From the NCBI GenBank assembly GCA_030587525.1, contig JAUQYW010000357.1, forward strand, positions 1 to 5,403: a DNA stretch of 5,403 nt, read 5' to 3'. The stretch's first letter is position 1. The number at the start of each line of letters is the position of its first letter. This DNA is from Candidatus Sigynarchaeota archaeon (GTDB taxonomy: Archaea > Asgardarchaeota > Lokiarchaeia > Sigynarchaeales > Sigynarchaeaceae). A model generated the notes under the pieces. That model was given only the letters and a program-made list of their open reading frames with translations. It had not been told where the DNA came from and ran no database searches. Positions 1-5,403 of this stretch are shown piece by piece. The translations under genes and the position numbers were made by a program.

Positions 1-929
1 TCTATGAAAGGATCGAGCTCCTCCACGATTAGAACGCGATCGACGGCCTCATACAGTTTCTTGAACAATTCTTCGGGAAACGGGAAGACCATGCCGAGCT
101 TGAGCATAGAAACCTTATCTTGAAGGTTCAGCTTAACAAGAGCATCATTCGTGTAGGAATACGGAATTCCCGATGATATTATGCCAACCTTGGCACCATC
201 AACGAGCGAGAGTTTTGTGAACGGGAACTCGTTGGAAACTTTTCTCAAGGTTTCGAAACGTTCGAGCAACTTGACGCGCTCGACCCGGGCATTCGATGGC
301 AAGAAGGTCCAGCGTGCGTCGTCCCCATCGAAATCGTATTTTCGATCCCCGATGCTTACCCGGTCTCCCAGGATCAAGTCTCCGCGGGCATGGTTGAGAC
401 GGGTCGTCGTCCGCATCATCACCAGTGTCTTGTATTTCTCGGAGAAATCATAAGCGTACTTGATGGTGTCCTTGGCTTCCTGGATGTTGATGGCCTCGAA
501 CACGGGACATAACGCGTGAAGCCCGTAATACCGGTTATCTTGCTCGTTTTGGCTCGAGTGGCAATCGGGATCATCCGCTGAGAGTAATACGAAGCCTCCG
601 TGGGCACCTGCATACGTAGCGGTCATAAACGCGTCGGATGCCACGTTTACTCCGACGTGCTTCATGCAAGCAAACGCCCGGGCGTTACACATCGACGCGC
701 CGAAGGCAACCTCGAATGCCACCTTCTCGTTTGTGCTCCATTCAAGCTTGAATTCGGGGTGAAACTTGTTGATCTCTGCCAGTGCTTCCATAGTTTCCGT
801 CGAAGGCGTGCCAGGGTATCCCGCAGCAACCTTGACCCTGGCTTCGTATAGTCCCCTAGCAAGCGCCTCGTTTCCGAGAACAACGCCCTTCTGGCCAGGC
901 TTGTCTAGAGCAAAAAAGGGTGCGCTCAT
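1..929 (-). CDS. iorA: Indolepyruvate:ferredoxin oxidoreductase alpha subunit, N-terminal part (runs off left edge)
   Basis: The frame read leftwards from the ATG at 929 stays open for 309 codons to the window edge, so the 3' half is missing. IorA is the thiamine-diphosphate subunit of the cytoplasmic complex that oxidatively decarboxylates aryl pyruvates to arylacetyl-CoA, reducing ferredoxin, or runs in reverse. Family signatures visible in order: GNEALARGLYEA (19-30), AAGYPGTPSTE (35-45), TNEKVAFEVAFGAS (66-79, with the Glu expected to contact thiamine), CMKHVGVNVASD (88-99) and SADDPDCHSSQNEQDNR (117-133). A second domain begins near residue 245. The C-terminal thiamine-pyrophosphate domain and the usual C-terminal ferredoxin domain of IorA (about 600-640 aa) would lie off-window, so their presence is unknown. 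The start follows the iorB stop by 3 nt and has an AGGA (940-937) 7 nt upstream that overlaps that stop, indicating coupled translation. Gene order here is B then A. The identification is firm; substrate preference among aryl pyruvates is inferred from the family. Confidence 0.93.
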   Translation of the reverse strand, partial: MSAPFFALDKPGQKGVVLGNEALARGLYEARVKVAAGYPGTPSTETMEALAEINKFHPEFKLEWSTNEKVAFEVAFGASMCNARAFACMKHVGVNVASDAFMTATYAGAHGGFVLLSADDPDCHSSQNEQDNRYYGLHALCPVFEAINIQEAKDTIKYAYDFSEKYKTLVMMRTTTRLNHARGDLILGDRVSIGDRKYDFDGDDARWTFLPSNARVERVKLLERFETLRKVSNEFPFTKLSLVDGAKVGIISSGIPYSYTNDALVKLNLQDKVSMLKLGMVFPFPEELFKKLYEAVDRVLIVEELDPFI

Positions 930-932
930 GAT

Positions 933-1823
933 TTATTCCTGTCGATGAATGAATTTTTTCCCGATTTCCACGCCTTCTTGGAAAGCCTTCATGTTGATTT
1001 CGAGTGCTTTTTTCGGGACAAAGCTTTCAACTGTCTTCCGCATAGTTTCGATCTTTATCGGAATTTTCTCGATGCCTCCAAGCACGCCTAGCATCACAAC
1101 ATTGGCGGCCAAGAGGTTTCCTGCCTTAGCCGCGATCTGGTCCGCGTCAACGATGACCACGTTTTTCGATGCTGTATGGAGATCCGTTTCAATATCGGCG
1201 ACGGCGGGATAATCCCATTCATTATATGCCGTTATAGCACCGAACGGGCAGACGTTGTCGATCATGCACCGCTCGCAACCGGTGCAAGATTCTAGAACCG
1301 TGGAATACCCGTTTCGAATTTCTCGCGATTTTCCTTGAATGAACGTGAATTCTTTTTTCACCACGTTCGTTCCATTGAAGACCTGGCTTGGGACGCAATG
1401 TGCGAGGCAATTGCCGCAACCGATGCATTTATCTCCATCAATCTTGAGCGTCCGGTGCGTCAACACAGACGGTGGTATGACCACATTCTTCGTCACGAGG
1501 ATGTAGGTGCCCTCGTTCACGTAATTCAAGTTCCTCAGCGCTTCCGAGATTTCAAATGCCAACAGCACGTCCACGTCGCCTTCGATCATGAATGGTCCTT
1601 CTAGGTTTTTTCCAAAGCGCAAATATGACGAAACAGATCCGCCTCTCTGGCTCATACCGTGCGTTTCCGCGGTGCGTACCTTGAAGCCCTCGTTCATAGC
1701 TGCCCAACCGAGAATCATCGATGCACGTATGACTCCCGTTCCACCGACACCGACGCAAAGCAAATTATAATTGTCTTTCTGCGTGGTGGATGATCCTTTT
1801 TTTTCCTGGGTGTCTGCTGCCAT
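933..1823 (-). CDS. iorB: Indolepyruvate:ferredoxin oxidoreductase beta subunit with an inserted 2x[4Fe-4S] ferredoxin module
   Basis: IorB is the POR-gamma-type partner of IorA. Numbered from the ATG at 1823 (296 aa), it shows a glycine-rich GVGGTGV (25-31), ETHGMSQRGGSVSSYLRFG (53-71), and DVLLAFEISEALR (85-97). After an interruption the POR-gamma fold resumes at VVIVDADQIAAKAG (222-235). The interruption (about 124-202) holds two cysteine motifs: C133-x2-C136-x2-C139-x3-C143 and C180-x2-C183-x2-C186-x5-C192-P, a two-cluster ferredoxin module. Classical IorB is about 190-200 aa without it, so this protein is about 100 aa longer. Start choice is uncertain. A GTG at 1922 overlaps the paaK-1 TGA as GTGA, has AGGA 6 nt upstream, and would give 329 aa. 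The extra residues would be an odd Phe-rich hydrophobic stretch (ILFFFRFTFICIEFL) encoded by T-rich DNA that looks like spacer. I prefer the ATG at 1823, although its upstream SD is weak. The gene is transcribed with paaK-1 and iorA. Confidence 0.88.
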   Translation of the reverse strand: MAADTQEKKGSSTTQKDNYNLLCVGVGGTGVIRASMILGWAAMNEGFKVRTAETHGMSQRGGSVSSYLRFGKNLEGPFMIEGDVDVLLAFEISEALRNLNYVNEGTYILVTKNVVIPPSVLTHRTLKIDGDKCIGCGNCLAHCVPSQVFNGTNVVKKEFTFIQGKSREIRNGYSTVLESCTGCERCMIDNVCPFGAITAYNEWDYPAVADIETDLHTASKNVVIVDADQIAAKAGNLLAANVVMLGVLGGIEKIPIKIETMRKTVESFVPKKALEINMKAFQEGVEIGKKFIHRQE

Positions 1824-1918
1824 GATAGTTCGTGCATCCCGAAGCAGATTGAGGTCATGTTTGACGAGAAATTCGATGCATATGAAAGTGAACCGAAAGA
1901 AAAATAAAATGCCGGAGA
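1824..1918 (-). other. Spacer between paaK-1 and iorB with a T-rich tract
   Basis: If iorB starts at 1823, this 95-nt stretch is non-coding. Its minus strand begins with a T-rich tract (complement of the A-rich 1896-1909) and then CATATG (1879-1884). It could hold a weak terminator or an internal promoter for iorBA, or it could encode the N-terminal extension if the GTG at 1922 is used. The sequence does not settle this. Confidence 0.4.
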
Positions 1919-3274
1919 TCACTCGCCATCCTTGTGACCGCCCTTGGTGCCTTTGTATCCCCGGAAATCATCCGGCTTTTCCCGCATATCCTTATAACGT
2001 TTTGCTTTTCCTTCGGGAACAAGTAAAGTTCCCGCGGGGACAACGGTCACTGGAATCTTCATCATAGAAGCCTCGTATAACATTTTTTCGAGGTTGTTCT
2101 TTATCTTGGCAAAATCGGTTCCCGATTTACCTTCCACCGTGACGTACACATGGTCCATGACGCCTTCCGTCTTGATGATCATTTCCCAGTTATCCGTGGT
2201 GTCTGGAACCTTGTAGATTTCCTCCTCGACCATGGATGGATACAGGTTGACTCCTTTCACGATGAGCATCTCGTCCTTACGGCCCGATACCCGATCCATG
2301 ATCCAGCCTGTACGACCGCACGGGCACGTGCTCTTGAAAATTGTTGTGATATCCCCGGTTCGATAGCGGAGAATGGGATTTGCTTCCTTGAACAAGCTCG
2401 TGAGCACGAGCTCACCACGTTCACCCTCGTTGAGAAGCTCGCCCGTCTTCGGGTCGATGACCTCCGGATAGAAATAATCGGACCAGATGTGGAGGCCCTT
2501 CTGTTCGAGACACTCGCATGAAATTCCAGGCCCGATGCCTTCCGTGATGCCATAATTGTCGTATGCCTTGACATTGAGCCCTTTCTCGATGCGCTGGCGT
2601 GAACTTTCAGGCCATGCTTCTGCGCCCACTATGGCACGCTTGAGGAACAAATCCTTTGCAGGATCGAGGCCTAGTTCCGCGACTTGCTCCCCTAAACGCA
2701 AAGCAAACGAGGGGATCGCGTGGATCGTCGTTACTTGGAAATCGATGAAAAACTGGACCTGCTTAGCGGACATACCACCGCCAAAGGGAATCACCATCGC
2801 GCCGACACGGGTTGCTCCTTGCGTGTAACCGAACCCCCCGGTGAATAATCCGGAAGACGTGGTGTTCTGGAACACGTCCTTGTTTGTCATACCGATGGCA
2901 ACCAGGTTCTTCGCCGTTAAATCCGTCCAATCTTCGAGATCCTTTCTCGTGTATAGACCGACCGCGGGTTTTTTGCCAGAGGTGCCGGAAGTCGCATGCA
3001 TCCTTACAAGCTCATGCCGAGGCACACAACACAATCCGTAAGGGTAGTTGGCCAAAAAATCTTGTTTTTCCATGAACGGGAATTTCTTGACATCCTCGAC
3101 CGTTTTGAAGTCGTTGGGGGATAAACCCGCTTTCTTGATCTTGTCTTGAAGGTACTTATTATTGTTCCACATGCGGTTTAGGGTAATTTTAATCTTTTCG
3201 TTATGAAGCTTGGTTAATTCGCTCCACGGCAGTTTTTCCATTTTTTCATTGAAATATAAATAGTTTTTCACCAT
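1919..3274 (-). CDS. paaK: PaaK-family arylacetate-CoA ligase (AMP-forming), divergent paralogue
   Basis: This 451-aa ANL-superfamily adenylating enzyme of the PaaK type couples an acid, ATP and CoA to an acyl-CoA, AMP and PPi. It has the short family N-terminus (YFNEKMEKLPWSEL, 7-20). The adenylation P-loop is TSGTSGKKPA (95-104), one residue longer than in the neighbour at 3449. It also has YDNYGITEGIGPG (238-250), YRTGD (304-308), the hinge GRKDEMLIVKGVNLYPS (331-347) and a C-terminal GKAKR (422-426) containing the expected catalytic lysine. C253/C255 with C317-P-C319 may bind a metal, as inferred for PaaK relatives. The segment QNTTSSGLFTGGFG (136-149) lacks the tyrosines of the usual NAYGYGLFTGG, so the substrate may not be phenylacetate. 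The tail after 437 is Gly/Lys/His-rich (GGHKDGE). The ATG at 3274 is supported by N-terminal alignment with the paralogue but has no SD, which fits a short or leaderless archaeal leader. It leads the paaK-iorB-iorA unit, implying that its product or substrate is the arylacetyl-CoA of IorAB. Confidence 0.9.
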   Translation of the reverse strand: MVKNYLYFNEKMEKLPWSELTKLHNEKIKITLNRMWNNNKYLQDKIKKAGLSPNDFKTVEDVKKFPFMEKQDFLANYPYGLCCVPRHELVRMHATSGTSGKKPAVGLYTRKDLEDWTDLTAKNLVAIGMTNKDVFQNTTSSGLFTGGFGYTQGATRVGAMVIPFGGGMSAKQVQFFIDFQVTTIHAIPSFALRLGEQVAELGLDPAKDLFLKRAIVGAEAWPESSRQRIEKGLNVKAYDNYGITEGIGPGISCECLEQKGLHIWSDYFYPEVIDPKTGELLNEGERGELVLTSLFKEANPILRYRTGDITTIFKSTCPCGRTGWIMDRVSGRKDEMLIVKGVNLYPSMVEEEIYKVPDTTDNWEMIIKTEGVMDHVYVTVEGKSGTDFAKIKNNLEKMLYEASMMKIPVTVVPAGTLLVPEGKAKRYKDMREKPDDFRGYKGTKGGHKDGE

Positions 3275-3311
3275 TAGATTAACCCGTTTGTTGTTTCAAT
3301 TGATGTATCGG

Positions 3312-3319
3312 ATTAAACA
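3312..3319 (-). promoter_or_regulatory. Candidate TATA element for the paaK-1/iorB/iorA unit
   Basis: On the minus strand TGTTTAAT lies about 40 nt upstream of the paaK-1 ATG. This would place the transcript start near 3290 and give a short leader without SD, consistent with the missing SD. It overlaps one arm of the dyad at 3318-3335. A more distal element, GCTTTATCAT on the minus strand (about 3342-3333), is an alternative. Weak evidence. Confidence 0.25.
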
Positions 3320-3335
3320 CGTGCCGAAGCACATG
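3318..3335. repeat. Imperfect inverted repeat (dyad) in the divergent promoter region
   Basis: The arms CACGTGC (3318-3324) and GCACATG (3329-3335) are inverted copies with one mismatch, around the loop CGAA. Read on the minus strand the centre is GC-TTCG-GC, which as RNA would be a 7-bp stem (one G-U pair) capped by a stable C(UUCG)G tetraloop. Weaker symmetry continues outwards (3313/3340, 3314/3339, 3316/3337). It sits between the two divergent ligase genes and touches the candidate minus-strand TATA, so an operator for a shared regulator is plausible. A leader-RNA hairpin is the alternative. Confidence 0.6.
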
Positions 3336-3342
3336 ATAAAGC

Positions 3343-3355
3343 TTTTTTTATAACT
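3343..3355 (+). promoter_or_regulatory. Candidate TATA element for paaK-2
   Basis: A T-run leading into TTTATAAC (3347-3354) is the most TATA-like sequence upstream of paaK-2, with a purine-rich stretch (ATAAAG) just before it that could serve as BRE. Transcription would start near 3375-3380, leaving a leader of about 70 nt with the SD at 3436-3440. A second, weaker AT-rich element (GATATTTTAC, 3361-3370) is an alternative. The assignment rests on sequence resemblance and on the organism being an archaeon. Confidence 0.35.
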
Positions 3356-3435
3356 AGGCCGATATTTTACTCAAGCATTCCATTCCATTAAAATCCCACT
3401 TTCTATCACGGGATATACACTATGATTCAATTCAA

Positions 3436-3440
3436 GAGGT
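3436..3440 (+). promoter_or_regulatory. Shine-Dalgarno of paaK-2
   Basis: GAGGT ends 8 nt before the ATG at 3449 and fixes that start. Confidence 0.7.
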
Positions 3441-3448
3441 AACGTGCA

Positions 3449-4765
3449 ATGGCTGATCAAGTGCGATATTGGAATAAAGAAATCGAAACGATGAGCCGTG
3501 ATAAGCTGAAAGATCTCCAGGTGCGACGATTCAAGGAACTAGCAAAGCGATGCTATACCAAGGTGAAACATTACAAGCAGAAGTTCACCGAGATGAAAAT
3601 AACCCCGGACGATTTCAAGACACTTGACGACTTGAAGCGATTCCCGGTAACGATCAAGAACGACTTGCGCGATAATTACCCGTTTGGATTGTTTGCGGAA
3701 CCTCTAGACAATATCATCCGCATTCACGCAAGCTCAGGGACGACAGGAAAGCCAACCGTTGTCGGATACACGAAACATGACATCGAGGACGTGTGGACCG
3801 AGTGCATGGCGCGAAGTCTGGTCGCAGCTGGCGCGTGGCGGGGTGATGTCTTGCAGAATGCATATGGCTACGGCTTGTTTACCGGTGGCTTGGGTATTCA
3901 TTACGGGGCCGAACGGATAGGTGCCGCGGTCATCCCCATGTCCGGCGGCAACACCGATCGCCAGCTCATGCTCTTCCAGGATTTCGGCTCCACGGTACTC
4001 ACGTGCACGCCGAGCTTTGCGGCGTACCTCGGGGAACTGATCAAGCAGCAAGACATCAAGCCGGAGAAGATCAAGCTTCACACGGGCGTGTTTGGCGCGG
4101 AATTTTGGACCGAAAACATGCGAAAAAAGCTCGAAGAATTGCTGCACATCCGTGCGATCGACATCTATGGCTTGAGCGAGATTCTCGGTCCCGGAGTATC
4201 GGACGACTGCATTTTCAAAAAAGGATTGCATATTTGGGAAGATCATTTCTATCCGGAAATCATCGATGGGAAAACCAAGGAACCTGTTGCCCCTGGCGAA
4301 TCTGGGGAGCTCGTGTTTAGTACCCTCACGAAGGAGGGCATACCCCTCATTCGATACACGACGAAGGATATTTCCTCGCTGGATTACGAGAAGTGCGAAT
4401 GCGGTCGAACCCACACCCGCCACGCGAAGATCGCGGGTCGTTCCGATGACATGATGAAGATCAAGGGGATCAACGTTTTTCCGAGCCAAATCGAGTATGT
4501 ATTGATGAAGATCCCGGGCGTCGCCGAACATTACGAGATTATCGTCGAGCGTGACATTCTAGACAAGATCAAGGTTCGCGTGGAGCTCACGCCCAAGACC
4601 TTCTCCGATCGCATGTCCGAGCTTGAAAATCTGAAAAAATCGGTAGAAAAAGAGCTATACAACACGCTGCAAATCAACGTGAATGTCGAGCTAGTTCCAC
4701 CAGGCACGATCCCGCGGTCGATGGGCAAGGCAAAGCGCGTGATTGACTTGAGAAAGGAAGGATAA
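3449..4765 (+). CDS. paaK: Phenylacetate-CoA ligase (PaaK-type, AMP-forming)
   Basis: This 438-aa PaaK keeps the full family pattern: YWNKEIETMSRDKL (7-20), DNYPFGLF (75-82), the P-loop SSGTTGKPT (95-103), QNAYGYGLFTGGLG (136-149) followed by HYGAER (151-156), and YGLSEILGPG (240-249). Further on are the RYTTKD core (302-307), the hinge GRSDDMMKIKGINVFPS (330-346) and GKAKR (426-430) with the catalytic lysine. C254 and C316-E-C318 match the cysteine pattern of paaK-1 and may hold a structural metal. The reaction is arylacetate + ATP + CoA to arylacetyl-CoA + AMP + PPi. Phenylacetate or a related aryl acid is the best guess because the Tyr-containing pocket segment is intact. The start is well supported: ATG at 3449 with GAGGT (3436-3440) 8 nt upstream. 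It faces the minus-strand paaK-1 across a 174-bp region and is followed by the tandem-ACT gene after 13 nt (4 nt if the ACT gene starts at its alternative GTG). The long ORF antisense to it (3734-4531) is treated as a shadow. Confidence 0.95.
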   Translation: MADQVRYWNKEIETMSRDKLKDLQVRRFKELAKRCYTKVKHYKQKFTEMKITPDDFKTLDDLKRFPVTIKNDLRDNYPFGLFAEPLDNIIRIHASSGTTGKPTVVGYTKHDIEDVWTECMARSLVAAGAWRGDVLQNAYGYGLFTGGLGIHYGAERIGAAVIPMSGGNTDRQLMLFQDFGSTVLTCTPSFAAYLGELIKQQDIKPEKIKLHTGVFGAEFWTENMRKKLEELLHIRAIDIYGLSEILGPGVSDDCIFKKGLHIWEDHFYPEIIDGKTKEPVAPGESGELVFSTLTKEGIPLIRYTTKDISSLDYEKCECGRTHTRHAKIAGRSDDMMKIKGINVFPSQIEYVLMKIPGVAEHYEIIVERDILDKIKVRVELTPKTFSDRMSELENLKKSVEKELYNTLQINVNVELVPPGTIPRSMGKAKRVIDLRKEG

Positions 4766-4766
4766 C

Positions 4767-4772
4767 GAGGTG
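4767..4772 (+). promoter_or_regulatory. Shine-Dalgarno deciding the ACT gene start
   Basis: GAGGTG lies just after the paaK-2 stop and 6 nt before the ATG at 4779. It contains the competing GTG start (4770-4772), so use of the ATG as start makes the GTG part of the ribosome site. Confidence 0.65.
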
Positions 4773-4778
4773 GAAAAG

Positions 4779-5207
4779 ATGGTAACGCAAATTAGTGTAT
4801 TTATCCCGAACCGGCCGAATCAACTTGCCAAGGTCACGAGCATCCTCATGAAGGAAAAAGTCAACATCCGTGCGTTGACGGTGAGCGAGACCGCCGATTA
4901 CGGCATCTTGCGCATGATCGTGTCGGATCCCGACAAGGCACAGAAAGCGCTGCAAGATAGCTTCCTGGTCGATCAAACGGATGTCATCGCATGCGAGTTG
5001 AAGGATAAACCCGGTGGTTTGCACGAGATCGCGACAATTCTTGGAGCTGCGAATGTCAACATCGAGTATTTATATGCATTCGTGGGCAAATCCAACCAGG
5101 CTATCTTGATCTTGCGTGTCGAAAATCAAATGCGATCCAAGGCCATCGACGTGCTCGAGAGCAAGAGCATCAAGATCTACGATCCCGATGAGATTTACAA
5201 TCTCTAG
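4779..5207 (+). CDS. Tandem ACT-domain protein, probable amino-acid sensor paired with PaaK
   Basis: This 142-aa soluble protein is made only of two ACT domains, with no attached catalytic or DNA-binding part. ACT-1 runs from about residue 2 to 66 (QISVFIPNRPNQLAKV, then VNIRALTV and YGILRMIVSD). ACT-2 runs from about 70 to 142 (IACELKDKPGGLHEI, then VNIEYLYAFV and ILILRVEN), ending in EIYNL. Stand-alone double-ACT proteins of about 140 aa with this ending are known beside paaK and iorAB in anaerobes. Their exact role is not established; binding an aromatic amino acid is inferred from the domain and context. ACT-2 keeps the ligand-loop glycines (P78-G79-G80-L81), whereas ACT-1 has Asn14 where homologues usually have Gly (PNQL instead of PGRL). 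I chose the ATG at 4779 because GAGGTG (4767-4772) is an excellent SD 6 nt upstream. A GTG at 4770 (3 codons longer, with GGAAGGA at 4756-4762) is the alternative. The gene is translated from the paaK-2 transcript. Confidence 0.9.
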   Translation: MVTQISVFIPNRPNQLAKVTSILMKEKVNIRALTVSETADYGILRMIVSDPDKAQKALQDSFLVDQTDVIACELKDKPGGLHEIATILGAANVNIEYLYAFVGKSNQAILILRVENQMRSKAIDVLESKSIKIYDPDEIYNL

Positions 5208-5223
5208 GCAAGACGCAAAAACC

Positions 5224-5247
5224 TTTTCATTCTCTTTTTCCTTGTAT
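5224..5247 (+). terminator. T-rich tract, candidate archaeal-type terminator after the ACT gene
   Basis: Several T-runs (TTTT, TTTTT) interrupted by C lie 16-40 nt after the ACT stop codon, with no GC-rich hairpin before them. This fits factor-independent termination on T-tracts in archaea and would end the paaK-2/ACT unit before the gene at 5309. Confidence 0.4.
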
Positions 5248-5308
5248 TGTTAAATCGAAACAAAACGCGATTGACTACATGTGTTCGAATTAAACCGGTA
5301 ACCCGCCC

Positions 5309-5403
5309 ATGGATTACAAGGATTTTCTCTCTGGCCAAACGAAAGATAACTTTTGGTCGATGGCCAAGCGCGATCTCGTCGACATGGTCTTTTCGCAACA
5401 TGT
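5309..5403 (+). CDS. Start of an unidentified gene, possibly a class I SAM-dependent methyltransferase (runs off right edge)
   Basis: An ATG at 5309 opens a frame that stays open to the window edge (31 codons plus two bases). It begins MDYKDFLSGQTKDNFW and continues with SMAKRDLVDMVFSQH. The pattern of an aromatic FW followed by a basic helix (AKRDLVDMVF) resembles the N-terminal lead-in of many class I SAM-dependent methyltransferases (FWFKARR-like). No methyltransferase motif is inside the window, so this is only a suggestion. No clear SD precedes the ATG, so a leaderless transcript is possible. It lies 101 bp after the ACT gene, beyond a T-rich tract, so it is probably a separate transcription unit. 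Codon choice (GAC, CTC, GTC, AAG) matches the neighbours, which supports real coding. Confidence 0.5.
   Translation, partial: MDYKDFLSGQTKDNFWSMAKRDLVDMVFSQH

Noticed and set aside
181..883. Several short open frames on both strands over the left end
   Set aside because: The minus-strand frame from 929 encodes IorA across this whole stretch with continuous family motifs; the others are out-of-frame shadows.
2150..2521. 123-aa plus-strand open frame within paaK-1
   Set aside because: It is antisense to the conserved C-terminal half of paaK-1, with no family resemblance and no separate promoter or SD.
3376..3390. CATTC pentamer repeated nearly three times in the paaK-2 leader
   Set aside because: Too short and too few copies to distinguish from chance.
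3734..4531. 265-aa open frame on the minus strand opposite paaK-2
   Set aside because: It lies fully antisense to a gene with every PaaK motif, has no recognisable domain, and is Arg/His/Asp-rich as expected of a mirrored frame in moderately GC-rich DNA.
5204..5401. 65-aa minus-strand open frame at the right end
   Set aside because: It covers the T-rich gap and the antisense of the gene starting at 5309, and shows no protein signature.
1..5403. Search for tRNA or rRNA genes, CRISPR arrays, insertion-sequence ends and long direct repeats
   Set aside because: None seen; coding density is high and the only gaps over 90 bp are 1824-1918, 3275-3448 and 5208-5308, described above.

Overview
This window is a compact gene cluster for aryl-pyruvate / aryl-acetate metabolism from an anaerobic prokaryote. 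I favour an archaeon. The evidence is an oxygen-sensitive, ferredoxin-linked 2-oxoacid oxidoreductase, T-rich tracts rather than hairpin terminators, TATA-like elements, and a lead gene without a Shine-Dalgarno sequence (SD) beside genes that have one. The same gene set also occurs in anaerobic bacteria, so the domain assignment is only moderately secure and I do not name a lineage.

Layout. A minus-strand unit reads leftwards from about 3274: a PaaK-family arylacetate-CoA ligase (paaK-1), then iorB (indolepyruvate:ferredoxin oxidoreductase beta subunit), then iorA (alpha subunit), which runs off the left edge. iorA has no in-window stop codon; I translated it by hand, and its N-terminal 309 codons are open and carry the family signatures. 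A 174-bp divergent intergenic region (3275-3448) separates this unit from a plus-strand unit: a second PaaK-type ligase (paaK-2), followed closely by a small tandem-ACT protein. After a T-rich gap, a further plus-strand gene starts at 5309 and runs off the right edge.

How the genes work together. IorAB interconverts aryl pyruvates (indolepyruvate, phenylpyruvate, p-hydroxyphenylpyruvate) with arylacetyl-CoA, CO2 and reduced ferredoxin. PaaK-type ligases interconvert arylacetates and arylacetyl-CoA at the expense of ATP. The tandem ACT protein is a likely small-molecule (probably aromatic amino acid) sensor. The cluster could salvage aryl acetates by reductive carboxylation towards aromatic amino acids, or act in aromatic amino acid breakdown; the sequence does not decide the direction.

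Most notable points: (1) iorB carries a complete 2x[4Fe-4S] ferredoxin-like module inserted in the middle of its POR-gamma domain, and iorB precedes iorA; (2) the two ligases are diverged paralogues head to head, and paaK-1 has lost the Tyr-containing NAYGYG / HYGAE signature that paaK-2 keeps, which suggests different acids; (3) the shared control region has a near-perfect dyad with a UUCG-type loop lying between the two candidate promoters. No RNA genes, mobile elements or CRISPR arrays were seen.
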